This document shows, piece by piece, positions 16,037 through 24,773 of a stretch of 37,290 nucleotides of DNA. The notes below the pieces were generated by a model, which was given only the letters and a program-made list of their open reading frames with translations, did not search any database and was not told the origin of the DNA. Source of the DNA: a bacterium (GTDB lineage Bacteria; SM23-81; DAOVCL01); the NCBI GenBank assembly GCA_029932675.1, contig JAOZPP010000028.1:1-37290 (forward strand), in the 5' to 3' direction. Position numbers and translations under genes: made by a program. The number at the start of each line of letters is the position of its first letter. Positions within the stretch are counted from its first letter, which is position 1.

Positions 16037-16326
16037 AAGAGCCTTCGGTCAAATTTAATTCCCTGCTGGATAAATGTCAAGCCAATTTTAGGGTTGAGCT
16101 TAAAGAAGAGGTAAGGGTTGGTAAAATCCGTATCCGAATTAGGGGACCCCTTTGCTTTACGGCTCTCCCCATCGCGGTGAGACCATGAAATTCTCTATTT
16201 AATTGCTCCTCGGTAGAAGCCAATAGTTGTAGTCGCCGGATTTAGCCGGCGAAAAAGATTTATTAAAATTAATCATTTGCGTCAACAGAATCTTCAACCT
16301 TTTTATGGTTAAGCATTACTAAATAC
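16037..16326. other. Non-coding gap between tRNA-Arg and the rpsU promoter
   Basis: No convincing ORF. Contains the hairpin TCGCCGG/CCGGCGA around ATTTAG (near 16234-16253) with no U-run. I found no match to a riboswitch class I know. Confidence 0.5.
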
Positions 16327-16355
16327 TTGACAACCATGGGGAGGGATATTATTTT
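16327..16355 (+). promoter_or_regulatory. Promoter of rpsU
   Basis: TTGACA at 16327-16332, a 17-base spacer and TATTTT at 16350-16355, 37 bases before the rpsU start. Confidence 0.65.
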
Positions 16356-16392
16356 TTTCCAAAAATTAGAGAGAAAGGAGGGAAGGTAATCA

Positions 16393-16584
16393 GTGCCAAG
16401 CGTTAGGGTAAGGGAGGATGAACCGTTTGAAAAGGCCCTCCGGAGGTTTAATCGCATTGTAGAACAGGAGGGCATCCTTTCGGAGATTAAGAAACACCAA
16501 TACTTTGAAAACCCCTCTGAAAAAAGAAGGAAAAAGTTAAATCAGTACAAAAGGAAAAAAGAAAAAGAGGCAATCGGTCCCTAA
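16393..16584 (+). CDS. rpsU: Ribosomal protein bS21
   Basis: 63 residues with a GTG start preceded by GGAGGG. V-R-V-R-E-D-E-P-F-E-K-A-L-R-R-F-N-R is the S21 core and the C terminus is basic (S-E-K-R-R-K-K-L-N-Q-Y-K-R-K-K). A small-subunit protein near the anti-Shine-Dalgarno platform, involved in initiation. The residues usually Arg-Arg-Arg around the first helix are kept. It may be cotranscribed with mutS2, but 392 bases separate them. Confidence 0.93.
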   Translation: MPSVRVREDEPFEKALRRFNRIVEQEGILSEIKKHQYFENPSEKRRKKLNQYKRKKEKEAIGP

Positions 16585-16976
16585 ACCAAGGCCTTTTAGA
16601 ACTTAGAGCACCTGCGGTGCAAGTTTGCTGGGATACAGATAGACTACTAAGCTGTAGCCAAGCCAGAGGGCTGTCGATTTCACTTACCAAAAACTACTCA
16701 GCCTTCCCCGGGTTCTTCTACCCAGCTTTCCCGTTCCGGTGCGGGAGGGGTAGCTGGGATTTTGGGGGCCCTTAGCCCCACGAGAAGGACCTAAAGGTCC
16801 CAAACCCCCACTGAAGTGCGGTAAAACTTTTACCCACAAGCTAAGCAGAAAAGGTTTACCCCAAAGCCCTTGAGGGGGCAGAAGCCTCTTCAGCTTCCTT
16901 CACCGAAGATAAGAAGTTAAGGACTATATAGGAGTCCTTGGGTTGATTCCCCAAATCTCCTGCCACTTCAAACCAA
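16585..16976. other. Long structured-looking gap between rpsU and mutS2
   Basis: No ORF with coding character. Dyads: GCACC/GGTGC near 16610, CCCAGCT/AGCTGGG enclosing TCCCG/CGGGA near 16720-16760, GGACCT/AGGTCC near 16787-16800 and GGTAA/TTACC near 16819-16833. I tested it by eye against RNase P RNA, tmRNA, 6S and SRP RNA cores and saw none. Could be an mRNA leader or an unrecognised RNA. Confidence 0.45.
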
Positions 16977-19298
16977 ATGATAGATCATACCCTAAATGTT
17001 TTAGAGTTTGATAAGATCAGGGGATTTCTTTCCCAAAAGACCACTTCCCCTCTGGGGAAAGAATTCGCCCAGAGGATTGTGCCCTTAAGGGGAAAGGAGG
17101 CCATTGAAAGAAGATTGGAGACTCTTCTTCAGCTAAGGGATGCACAAGCTGAATTCCCCTGGGAAGGGCCTGCGGATACCAGATTCCACCTCCAAAAGTT
17201 GAGAAGGGAGGGAACTTTCCTTCTGCCAAAGGAACTTTTGGAGGTTCTCTCAAATCTCCAACTCTGCAAGAGTCTCCTTCACTTCTCCCAAAGAGCAGGG
17301 GATAGGTATCCAGAACTTTCCTCCCTTCTCAAAGGGTTCCACCCCCATGACCAGATTATCTCCTCCATCCAGAAGGCCATCGAACCAAATGGAGAGATCA
17401 CTGATTCGGCCAGTCCCCAGCTTGCCCTGATCAGAAAAAGAATGAGGATTATCAAGGGAAGGCTGAAGGAGAAGCTTACCTCCATTATTGCTTCCTCGTT
17501 GGGAAGGGGTATTCTTCAAGAGCCCCTGATTACCTTGAGGGATGGCCGATTCGTCTTGCCGGTTAGACAGGAAGAGAGGGGGAAAATTAAGGGGGTAATC
17601 CACGACCGTTCCGCCAGTGGAGCCACCCTCTTTATTGAGCCCCTCGCTGTTTTAAATATGAACAATCAACTCAGGGAACTCCTCTCTGAGGAGAAGAGGG
17701 AAGAGGAGAGAATACTTCTAAACCTATCCGATGGCCTCCGGGAGGGCTTAGGAGAGTTGGAGGAGGAACTAAAGCTTTTAGGGGAAATAGATTTCCTCCG
17801 GGCGGCTGCCCAATTGGCCATAGAGATGAAGGCTGAAAAGCCGCTTTTGGGGATGAATGGAGAGTTAAGGCTGGTGGGGGCTAGACATCCCCTTCTTATC
17901 CTAAGAGGAGAGGGATCAGTTGTCCCCCTCTCTTTACGATTGAGAAGAGCCAGGGTTCTTCTAATTACTGGTCCCAATGCTGGGGGAAAGACCGTGGCCC
18001 TAAAGACGGTAGGCCTCCTGGCGCTTATGGTTCAATCCGGCCTCTTGGTCCCTGCTCAACCAGAGAGTCATTTTCCCATATTTGATAAGATCTTTGCCGA
18101 TATAGGAGATGAACAGTCCATTGAGAAATCATTAAGCAGCTTCTCCTCTCATATCCAGAACATCGCGGAGATCCTCAGGGAAGTCGATTCGCATAGCCTA
18201 ATCCTTTTAGACGAGCTAGGGGGAGATACAGATCCCAAGGAGGGTACCGCTTTGGGAGAAGCTATTCTGGAGGCCCTGCTCCATAAGGGGGGGATGGTAT
18301 TAGCCACCACCCATCATACTCCACTTAAAGCCTTTGTCCACCAGCACCCCTTGATGGAAAATGGTTCAATGGAGTTTGATGAATCTACCCTCCAGCCAAC
18401 TTATCGATTCAGAACTGGGGTTCCTGGCCGTAGCTACGCTCTGGAGATCTGTCACCGGATAGGTCTGCCCAAGGAGGTAATCATTAGAGCCTCTGAGCGG
18501 CTGGGCAAAGAGACATCCAAGCTGGAGGAGTTAATAGCTGACCTCGATCGCACCATTCGGGAGGAGAAAGAAAAAGAGGAGAGCCTAAGGGTTAAGGAAA
18601 TGGAGGCTTCCCAGCTCTTAGCCCTCTATGAGGAGAAACTTAAGGGGGTTAGGGAGGAGGCCAAAAGAATTAAAGAGGAGGCCATTCAGGAAGCCCAAGA
18701 CCTCCTCTCCCGGACAAATAGAAGGATGGAGCATCTGATCGCTGAACTAAAGCGGAAGGGGGCGGAAAAGTCAGCCATTCTCCAAGCCAAGAGGGAGCTA
18801 AAAAAGGAGAGGGAGAAGTTAAGCGCTCAGCTCTTGCCTCTATCCATGGATGAGGAGATAAAGGTGGGAGACTCAGTTTGGCTTGATTCACTGGGTGCGC
18901 TGGGGAAGGTTCAGGCCATTCTCAGTCGGAGGAGAGTAAATGTCAGGGTGAGGGGAAAGGATGTAATCACCTCCTTAAATGAGTTGAGAAAATCTGAGGA
19001 AAGTGAAGAAGAGATGCCTAGCTCTGCAGTGAGATATAACCCCCCATCGGAGATCCGCTTAGAGATCGATCTGAGGGGTCAAACGGCTGAGGAAGCCAAG
19101 GAGCGAATAGACAAATATTTGGATGACGCCCTCTTGGCTGGGTTGAATAGGGTAAGGATTATCCACGGAAAGGGGACCGGAGCACTGAGGAGGAAAATCA
19201 CGGCTTATTTAGAGGGTCACCCCTTAGTTAAGTCAACCAGACTGGGGGAGTGGGGAGAAGGTGGAATTGGAGTCACCATTGTAGATCTAAAGACCTAA
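16977..19298 (+). CDS. mutS2: Endonuclease MutS2
   Basis: 773 residues. N-terminal MutS-type core and clamp (1-310), ATPase with Walker A G-P-N-A-G-G-K-T at 332-339, S-S-F-S-S-H near 391, Walker B L-I-L-L-D-E-L-G-G-D-T-D and the signature T-T-H-H near 441. A coiled coil of about 510-620 follows, then a KOW-like segment (I-K-V-G-D-S-V-W) and a C-terminal Smr nuclease domain with E-I-D-L-R-G near 695 and I-H-G-K-G-T-G-A-L. Relatives act on recombination intermediates or collided ribosomes. No ribosome site precedes the ATG. Complete. Confidence 0.95.
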   Translation: MIDHTLNVLEFDKIRGFLSQKTTSPLGKEFAQRIVPLRGKEAIERRLETLLQLRDAQAEFPWEGPADTRFHLQKLRREGTFLLPKELLEVLSNLQLCKSLLHFSQRAGDRYPELSSLLKGFHPHDQIISSIQKAIEPNGEITDSASPQLALIRKRMRIIKGRLKEKLTSIIASSLGRGILQEPLITLRDGRFVLPVRQEERGKIKGVIHDRSASGATLFIEPLAVLNMNNQLRELLSEEKREEERILLNLSDGLREGLGELEEELKLLGEIDFLRAAAQLAIEMKAEKPLLGMNGELRLVGARHPLLILRGEGSVVPLSLRLRRARVLLITGPNAGGKTVALKTVGLLALMVQSGLLVPAQPESHFPIFDKIFADIGDEQSIEKSLSSFSSHIQNIAEILREVDSHSLILLDELGGDTDPKEGTALGEAILEALLHKGGMVLATTHHTPLKAFVHQHPLMENGSMEFDESTLQPTYRFRTGVPGRSYALEICHRIGLPKEVIIRASERLGKETSKLEELIADLDRTIREEKEKEESLRVKEMEASQLLALYEEKLKGVREEAKRIKEEAIQEAQDLLSRTNRRMEHLIAELKRKGAEKSAILQAKRELKKEREKLSAQLLPLSMDEEIKVGDSVWLDSLGALGKVQAILSRRRVNVRVRGKDVITSLNELRKSEESEEEMPSSAVRYNPPSEIRLEIDLRGQTAEEAKERIDKYLDDALLAGLNRVRIIHGKGTGALRRKITAYLEGHPLVKSTRLGEWGEGGIGVTIVDLKT

Positions 19299-19302
19299 AA
19301 GG

Positions 19303-19465
19303 AACTTAATTCGCTACCCTCGCCAAGTTCTCCAGGGAGGCTTTCGTCCCTCTGGCGCTCTATAATCCCCTCCTTGGTCCACCCTCACCCTTGCCGGGGG
19401 TATACCCTCGGCAAATATTCTCCTGCATTTCGGAATTTCTGAGAAGATCCGCAAGGTCTATGCAA
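19303..19465. repeat. Dispersed intergenic repeat, copy 2 (diverged)
   Basis: Matches 2938-3097 in several blocks: CTTA..., AGTTCTCCAG, CCTCTGGCGCTC, then TTTCGGAATT. The long palindromes of copy 1 are decayed here. The whole 290-base gap between mutS2 and the next gene holds this repeat and the next promoter. Confidence 0.45.
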
Positions 19466-19550
19466 CCGATCCACATAATTGATTAACCTTCGCCCCATGG
19501 TCTCACTACCCCCAAAGCCTTCAAACCACATAGTTCACGGAGAAATTTCC

Positions 19551-19579
19551 TTGACTTAACTCCACCGCTTTAATATGTT
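19551..19579 (+). promoter_or_regulatory. Promoter of the folate/pantothenate operon, probably leaderless
   Basis: TTGACT (19551-19556), a 17-base spacer and TATGTT (19574-19579). The ATG is only nine bases after the -10 box and has no ribosome site, similar to the rrf2 start. Confidence 0.65.
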
Positions 19580-19588
19580 TGACTTAGG

Positions 19589-20725
19589 ATGCGTAGACAG
19601 ATCATTGTAGAGAGGGCGGAGAGGGTTCATAGGCTTCCTCCCTCCCCTCTCCTTCAAACAGTTAGTAGGCTGAGGAGGGCTGAAAGGAGAGGAAAGGAGG
19701 TCTTGGATCTGGCCAGATGTGAGGACCTGCAGTGGAATCTTCCCCTGGTTGATGAGGTAGTCACAGAGCCTCAGGTTCGCCAGGAGATCGGCAGGATGTT
19801 AAAGGAGAAAAGAGGAGTGGATCTCCATCCCCAAAGAGAGATCCTCCCCTTGTCAGACCTGAGACTGGGCTTAATCCTTCTTCCCCTTGCCCTCTTAAAC
19901 CCAGGGGACAAAGCCCTTCTTCCCGATCCAGCCAATCCCCTCCACCGGGTTGGGATCGCGCTGGCTGGGGGGAGGATCGAGACCTTTCCCCTTAAGGAGA
20001 GAAATGATTATCTTCCCAACCTCAGCCAGTTGGACGAACTCGCCAGAGGGGCAAAACTTCTCATCTTGAACTATCCCCACAACCCTACAGGGGCAGTGGC
20101 CGATCAGGCCTTTTTTAGAGAGCTTATAGGTTTTGCTCAAGTCCACAATCTCTTGGTGGTAAATGACTTTTCTTATGGAGAATGGGGGGGGAATTCCTCC
20201 AGCTTTTTGGGACTTTCCGGGGCGAAGAGGGTGGGGGGGGAGATAGGAGCCCTTACACCCCCAGGGGATCTCCTCTCCCCACAGCCTGGGTACTTGGCTG
20301 GGAATAGAGAATTGGTTGCCGCACTTGGTGCCCTTCTTAGGGAGTTCTCCCCTGGGCTTACTGGGTCCCTTCCCTGGTTATCCTGGGAGGCTCTAAGGGC
20401 CAGAGACCTGGAGGTTGAGGCTAAATCTCTTATCTCCGAGAGGATTAATCTACTTTCTGATGGGCTTTACCGGTTAGGGTGGAGGTTGAGGAGACCGGTA
20501 TCTACCCCTTTTTTATGGCTTCATACCCCTGGTCGTTATACCTCCAGAGGGTTTTCCTACGCCCTCTTCCGTAGGGCTAGGGTTCTCGTAGTTCCTGGCT
20601 CATCCTATGGAGAGGAAGGGGAAGGTTTTCTCAGGATCTCGCTGACCCCCTCCCCAGAAGTATTAGAGGAATTTCTCTCCAGGTTGACCCACCATTTTGG
20701 CTGGAGAGCGCGCTCTCGCAATTGA
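19589..20725 (+). CDS. Aminotransferase class I/II homolog lacking the PLP lysine
   Basis: 378 residues with the overall pattern of fold-type I aminotransferases: N-P-G-D near 104, N-Y-P-H-N-P-T-G (161-168), D193 and Y196 in N-D-F-S-Y, and a C-terminal L-R-I-S-L-T with the carboxylate-binding Arg. The Schiff-base lysine is missing: where S-L-S-K-x-x-x-x-x-G-x-R is expected, it has A-L-T-P224-P-G-D-L-L-S-P-Q. The PLP-stacking aromatic (P-G-Y-P) is also changed to P-A-N-P and the N-terminal glycine motif is gone. It is thus predicted not to use PLP. The frame is intact and heads the operon, ending 10 bases before folB. Function unknown, perhaps structural or regulatory. Confidence 0.8.
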   Translation: MRRQIIVERAERVHRLPPSPLLQTVSRLRRAERRGKEVLDLARCEDLQWNLPLVDEVVTEPQVRQEIGRMLKEKRGVDLHPQREILPLSDLRLGLILLPLALLNPGDKALLPDPANPLHRVGIALAGGRIETFPLKERNDYLPNLSQLDELARGAKLLILNYPHNPTGAVADQAFFRELIGFAQVHNLLVVNDFSYGEWGGNSSSFLGLSGAKRVGGEIGALTPPGDLLSPQPGYLAGNRELVAALGALLREFSPGLTGSLPWLSWEALRARDLEVEAKSLISERINLLSDGLYRLGWRLRRPVSTPFLWLHTPGRYTSRGFSYALFRRARVLVVPGSSYGEEGEGFLRISLTPSPEVLEEFLSRLTHHFGWRARSRN

Positions 20726-20735
20726 GGAGGTAAAC

Positions 20736-21095
20736 ATGGATGTAATAAGGTTGCAGAATATGTCCTTTTACGGCTATCATGGCCTCTCAGCAGCGGAGAG
20801 GGAAACCGGCCGTAGGTATGAAGTGGACGTGGAGCTTCACCGGGATGTATCCAGAGCTGCTCAGACCGATAGCTTAAAAAACACCATTGACTATCGTCGT
20901 GTTTACGACATTGTGGAGGGGGTGCTTACTGGTGAGGAACACCACCTTTTGGAGTCGATAGCTGAAGCCATCGCCGATAAGATGGTGGCAGATTTTCAGC
21001 TCGATCAGGTGGTGGTAAGGGTGCGCAAGAGGATGCCCCCGATCCCTGGGAACCTTGACTTCATCGAGATAGAGGTAAAGAGGCCTTGCCGATAG
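20736..21095 (+). CDS. folB: Dihydroneopterin aldolase FolB
   Basis: 119 residues. It cleaves dihydroneopterin to 6-hydroxymethyl-dihydropterin in folate synthesis. Family signs: F-Y-G-Y-H-G-L-S-A-A-E-R-E-T-G near the start, T-I-D-Y-R-R-V-Y in the middle, L-L-E-S-I-A-E-A-I-A, and V-R-K-R-M-P-P-I-P-G containing the conserved Lys. Start set at 20736 after GAGGAGG with five bases spacing. The end overlaps folK by 10 bases. Confidence 0.94.
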   Translation: MDVIRLQNMSFYGYHGLSAAERETGRRYEVDVELHRDVSRAAQTDSLKNTIDYRRVYDIVEGVLTGEEHHLLESIAEAIADKMVADFQLDQVVVRVRKRMPPIPGNLDFIEIEVKRPCR

Positions 21096-21586
21096 TCTCA
21101 TTAGGGATTGGTTCCAATCTGGGCTCAAGGGAGGAACGGATAAGAAGAGCGATAAGAGAACTAAGTTCCCTTCCCCATAGTGAGATCCTTACCCTTTCCT
21201 CCCTTTATGAGACTGAACCGGTGGGGGTCAGAGATCAACCCTGGTTTCTAAACGCTTGCGCTGTCTTGAAGACAGAACTTTCTCCCCAGGAGCTTCTTCT
21301 CAGGCTTAAGGGGATTGAGTCTCGAATGGGCAGGGAAGAGATAAGGGAGAGATGGGGTCCAAGGCTCATCGACTTGGATATCCTCCTCTATGATAGCCTG
21401 ACCCTCAACTCTTCCCAGTTGATTATCCCTCATCCCCGGTTACATCAGAGGGGTTTCGTCCTTCGCCCCCTTGCTGAAATAGCCCCAGAGTGGCGACATC
21501 CGGTATTGGGGGAGAAGATACGGAAATTAGCAGAGAGGCTTCCCCGAAGGGAGGTGGTGAGGTGGAAGGGGAAGCTATATGCTTGA
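21086..21586 (+). CDS. folK: HPPK, 6-hydroxymethyl-dihydropterin pyrophosphokinase
   Basis: 166 residues, TTG start within the end of folB. It transfers pyrophosphate from ATP to the FolB product. Motifs: L-G-I-G-S-N-L-G (6-13), Y-E-T-E-P-V-G near 45, W-F-L-N-A, and the metal site R-L-I-D-L-D-I-L-L-Y, followed by I-P-H-P-R-L-H-Q-R-G-F-V-L-x-P-L. Complete. Translational coupling with folB is likely. Confidence 0.95.
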   Translation: MPIVSLGIGSNLGSREERIRRAIRELSSLPHSEILTLSSLYETEPVGVRDQPWFLNACAVLKTELSPQELLLRLKGIESRMGREEIRERWGPRLIDLDILLYDSLTLNSSQLIIPHPRLHQRGFVLRPLAEIAPEWRHPVLGEKIRKLAERLPRREVVRWKGKLYA

Positions 21587-22217
21587 ATTCGAATATTTGG
21601 CCATAGAAGGGGTTATTGGGGTTGGGAAGACGAGCTTGGCTAAACTTTTAGCCCAAAGGATGGGGGCCAAGCTTATCCTTGAGGAGGTGGAGGAAAACCC
21701 ATTTCTCGAAGGATTCTACTCTGATGCGGAGAGGTATGCCTTTCAGACTCAGATCTTCTTCTTGCTCAGCCGCTATCGTCAACTGAGCAACCTCTTCCAA
21801 GGAGAGCTCTTCCACCGCGGTATGGTATGTGACTACATCTTGGCCAAGGATAAGATATTCGCCTACCTCAACTTAAACGATGACGAACTTTCCCTTTATA
21901 ACAGGCTCTATGCCCTCTTGGAGAATAAGGTTCCCCTGCCAGATTTGGTTGTTTACCTTCAGGCGGGCACGGATTTTCTCCTGAAGAGGATAAAGGAAAG
22001 GGGAAGACCGTTTGAGCAGGCCATCTCCCGTAGCTATATAGATTCCCTCTGCCAAGCTTACAACCACTTCTTTTTCCATTATGACCAGACCCCCCTTCTT
22101 ATAGTTCAGACAGAAGGTCTGGATTTTATCGAGAGGGCTGAGGACCTGGAATGGCTCCTTAAGGAATTGGCTAACCCTCCTGGAGGCACGAGGTATGTAA
22201 ACCCAAAGGGGAGATAG
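21579..22217 (+). CDS. Deoxynucleoside kinase (dAdo/dGuo kinase-like)
   Basis: 212 residues starting M-L-E-F-E-Y-L-A-I-E-G-V-I-G-V-G-K-T-S (P-loop 10-19). V-C-D-Y-I-L-A-K-D-K-I-F-A near 87-99 takes the place of the D-R-S/E-R-S catalytic segment in this family, and L-K-R-I-K-E-R-G-R-P-F-E is the lid with its arginines. It phosphorylates deoxynucleosides for salvage. It overlaps folK by 8 bases, an arrangement seen in several bacteria. Base specificity cannot be told from the sequence. Confidence 0.88.
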   Translation: MLEFEYLAIEGVIGVGKTSLAKLLAQRMGAKLILEEVEENPFLEGFYSDAERYAFQTQIFFLLSRYRQLSNLFQGELFHRGMVCDYILAKDKIFAYLNLNDDELSLYNRLYALLENKVPLPDLVVYLQAGTDFLLKRIKERGRPFEQAISRSYIDSLCQAYNHFFFHYDQTPLLIVQTEGLDFIERAEDLEWLLKELANPPGGTRYVNPKGR

Positions 22218-22225
22218 AGACAAAG

Positions 22226-23023
22226 GTGGAAAAGGTTACCACCAAAACTTTTATGCAACTTAAGTCCCGCAAGGAAAAGCTTGCCCTTCTCACCGCCTAT
22301 GACTGGCTTACAGCCCGTCTTCTGGATGAGTGCGGGATTGACGGCATCCTAGTAGGGGATTCGGCTAATATGGTCTTTTATGGTCAACCAACAACCCTTT
22401 CCATTACCATGGATCAGATGATCTACCATACAAAGGCTGTAGCCCAAGCGGCCACCAGAGCCTTAGTGATCGGGGATATGCCATTTATGTCCTATCAGGT
22501 GGATGCTCAAGAGGCACTAAGGAATGCAGGGAGATTTCTCAAGGAAGGAGGGGCTGAGGCGGTGAAGCTGGAAGGAGGGAAGGAGATCGTTCCCACGGTG
22601 AGAAGGTTGGTGGGGGTAGGAATACCGGTTATGGGACACATTGGCCTTGTCCCCCAGTCTGTGCACCGCTTTGGGGGCTATGGGGTGAGGGGAAAGGGTG
22701 AGGAGGAGGCCGAGTATCTGGTGGAGAGCGCTAACTTGCTTGCCGATGCCGGCTGCTTCTCCCTAATCTTAGAGAAGATCCCCGTGGATTTGGCCAAGAG
22801 GATAACCGAGGAGGTGAAGATACCCACAATTGGCATTGCCGCTGGCCCCTTCTGTGACGGCCAGATCTTGGTTGTGCAGGATATGCTTGGCCTATTTGAG
22901 GAATTTAAGCCCAAATTTGTGCGGAGATATGCCCAATTGGCTGATCAGATGAGAAAAGCCTTCTGCCAATATATTGAGGATGTAAAGGGGGGTAAGTTTC
23001 CTTCCATAGAGGAGAGTTACTGA
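22226..23023 (+). CDS. panB: Ketopantoate hydroxymethyltransferase PanB
   Basis: 265 residues, GTG start. It adds a hydroxymethyl group from methylene-THF to ketoisovalerate, the first committed step to pantothenate. Motifs: L-T-A-Y-D, V-G-D-S near 45, M-I-Y-H-T-K-A-V, I-G-D-M-P-F-M-S-Y, V-K-L-E-G-G, G-H-I-G-L-V-P-Q-S and G-I-A-A-G-P-F-C-D-G-Q. Loop changes (S-A-N-M for S-L-G-M) are minor. The need for a folate donor makes the folB-folK neighbourhood sensible. Confidence 0.95.
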   Translation: MEKVTTKTFMQLKSRKEKLALLTAYDWLTARLLDECGIDGILVGDSANMVFYGQPTTLSITMDQMIYHTKAVAQAATRALVIGDMPFMSYQVDAQEALRNAGRFLKEGGAEAVKLEGGKEIVPTVRRLVGVGIPVMGHIGLVPQSVHRFGGYGVRGKGEEEAEYLVESANLLADAGCFSLILEKIPVDLAKRITEEVKIPTIGIAAGPFCDGQILVVQDMLGLFEEFKPKFVRRYAQLADQMRKAFCQYIEDVKGGKFPSIEESY

Positions 23024-23024
23024 G

Positions 23025-23876
23025 TTGATCACGATTGGAAGGATAGCTCAGATGAGGGAGGTTTCGAAGAGGGCAAGGGAGGAGGGGAAGCTTATTGCCC
23101 TTGTCCCCACAATGGGATTTTTCCACGAGGGGCATCTCAGCCTGATTAGAAAAGCCAATGAGGTGGGGGATTTAGTCGTAGTAAGCAGTTTCGTCAATCC
23201 CTCCCAATTTGGTCCTGGGGAGGACTATGAGAATTATCCCAGAGATCCGGAAAGGGACAGGAGGTTAGCCCAGGAGAATGGGACAGATATCCTCTTTTCC
23301 CCTTCTGTAGAGGAGATGTATCCTCAGGGTCACTCTACCTGGGTGGAGGTAGAAGGACTGACCGAGGTGCTCTGCGGCAAATCTCGACCTGGACATTTTC
23401 GGGGGGTAACTACTGTGGTGGCTAAGCTCTTCCTCATCGTCCAACCCCATTATGCTATATTCGGTCAAAAGGACTACCAGCAGGCCCAAGTAATCAAGAG
23501 GATGGTAGAGGATTTAAACTTCGATCTGAAGATCTTGGTCGAACCCATAGTGAGGGAGCCAGATGGCCTAGCGATGAGCTCCCGGAACCTCTATCTCACC
23601 CCCGCGCAGAGAAGAGAAGCAACCATCCTCTACCGTTCGCTTCTTCGAGCCAAGGAGTTAGTGGAAGGGGGGGAGAGGGACGCGGAAAGGGTTTCGGCCC
23701 TGATTAAGGGGATGATTGCTCCCCTACCCAGTGCCAAGATAGACTATGTCTCCGTAGTAGATGGGGAAAACCTGAGGCCGCTTTCCAAGTTAACTGGAAA
23801 GGTGCTCATCGCCTTGGCGGTGAAGATTGGCAGGGCGAGGCTGATAGACAATATCCTGATCTCAGTAGATGAATGA
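23025..23876 (+). CDS. panC: Pantothenate synthetase PanC
   Basis: 283 residues, TTG start one base after the panB stop. It joins pantoate and beta-alanine with ATP. Motifs: V-P-T-M-G-F-F-H-E-G-H-L-S-L-I (HxGH), F-V-N-P-S-Q-F, C-G-x-x-R-P-G-H-F-R-G-V-T-T-V-V, F-G-x-K-D-Y-Q-Q and R-E-P-D-G-L-A-M-S-S-R-N. Usual length. No panD is present in the window. Confidence 0.96.
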   Translation: MITIGRIAQMREVSKRAREEGKLIALVPTMGFFHEGHLSLIRKANEVGDLVVVSSFVNPSQFGPGEDYENYPRDPERDRRLAQENGTDILFSPSVEEMYPQGHSTWVEVEGLTEVLCGKSRPGHFRGVTTVVAKLFLIVQPHYAIFGQKDYQQAQVIKRMVEDLNFDLKILVEPIVREPDGLAMSSRNLYLTPAQRREATILYRSLLRAKELVEGGERDAERVSALIKGMIAPLPSAKIDYVSVVDGENLRPLSKLTGKVLIALAVKIGRARLIDNILISVDE

Positions 23877-24618
23877 TCTCGTGGCCATAATCTTAGCTGC
23901 TGGGAAGGGGGTGAGGATGGAATCAGAACTGCCCAAGGTTCTCCACCAAGTTTGCGGCAGGCCTATGATAGGATGGGTGGTCTCCGCGGTTATGGATGCC
24001 GGCCTGAAGAGGGTGATCCTGGTTATTGGCCATCAGGCAGAGAGAGTAAGGGAGGCCTTAAGGGAGGAGAAGGTGGAGTTTGTGCTCCAGGCCGAGCAAA
24101 AGGGAACAGCCCATGCCGTGCTTCAGGCAGAGGGACTCCTAAAGGGTTTTTCAGGTATAGTTCTTGTCCTCTGTGGGGATGTACCCCTATTGAGCCCTCA
24201 AACCATTAAGGATCTAGTCCACCATCATCGAAGCTCTAATGCCTTAGCCACTGTTCTTACCGCTGAACTGGAAGACCCTACCGGATATGGGAGGATAGTA
24301 AGGGATGATCAGGGTATGGTGGATAGGATCGTAGAGGAGAAAGATGCCACTGCTGAGGAGAAGCGAATAAGGGAGGTGAACAGCGGCCTCTTTTGCTTTC
24401 AATCCGACCACCTCTTTCCAGCCCTTAGAATGGTTAAGGCGGACAACCAGCAGGGGGAGTTCTACCTTACCGATGTCATCTCTATCTTTCGAGAGGAGAA
24501 CAAAAGAGTAGCTGCCCTTCTCTGCCCCAACGAAGAGGAGATATTAGGAGTAAATTCTCCGGAACAGCTCCTGCGGGTGGAGGGGATTATGAAAGGTAGA
24601 AGGGAGAAAAGTACCTGA
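23869..24618 (+). CDS. GlmU N-terminal domain, UDP-GlcNAc pyrophosphorylase only
   Basis: 249 residues covering only the uridylyltransferase half of GlmU: L-A-A-G-K-G-V-R-M-E-S-E-L-P-K-V-L-H (10-27), Q-K-G-T-A-H-A-V near 81, G-D-V-P-L-L near 105, G-Y-G-R-I-V near 142, E-V-N-S-G-L-F near 170. The left-handed beta-helix acetyltransferase half (about 200 residues) is absent and the frame ends cleanly, so acetylation of glucosamine-1-P must be done by another protein, or this enzyme serves another sugar pathway. It overlaps panC by 8 bases and is last in the operon. Confidence 0.88.
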   Translation: MNDLVAIILAAGKGVRMESELPKVLHQVCGRPMIGWVVSAVMDAGLKRVILVIGHQAERVREALREEKVEFVLQAEQKGTAHAVLQAEGLLKGFSGIVLVLCGDVPLLSPQTIKDLVHHHRSSNALATVLTAELEDPTGYGRIVRDDQGMVDRIVEEKDATAEEKRIREVNSGLFCFQSDHLFPALRMVKADNQQGEFYLTDVISIFREENKRVAALLCPNEEEILGVNSPEQLLRVEGIMKGRREKST

Positions 24619-24773
24619 TAAATCAAACCTTTACGAAGGTCAAGCGAGAATTCTCCGCCACTTGCAGTGAGGATGAATTGCTTCCTTTCGTGGGGTTAGG
24701 ATAAGGCTTCCAATAAGAAAACTCCTACCGCTTAGAAGCTTCACCTTTTAAGGTGGGGAAGTTCGCTTTTAAA

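Noticed and set aside
16037-16326. Riboswitch upstream of rpsU
   Set aside because: Some GA-rich motifs looked suggestive, but no complete consensus (c-di-GMP, fluoride, TPP) fits.
16585-16976. RNase P RNA, tmRNA, 6S or SRP RNA
   Set aside because: None of the conserved cores I know could be found on either strand.
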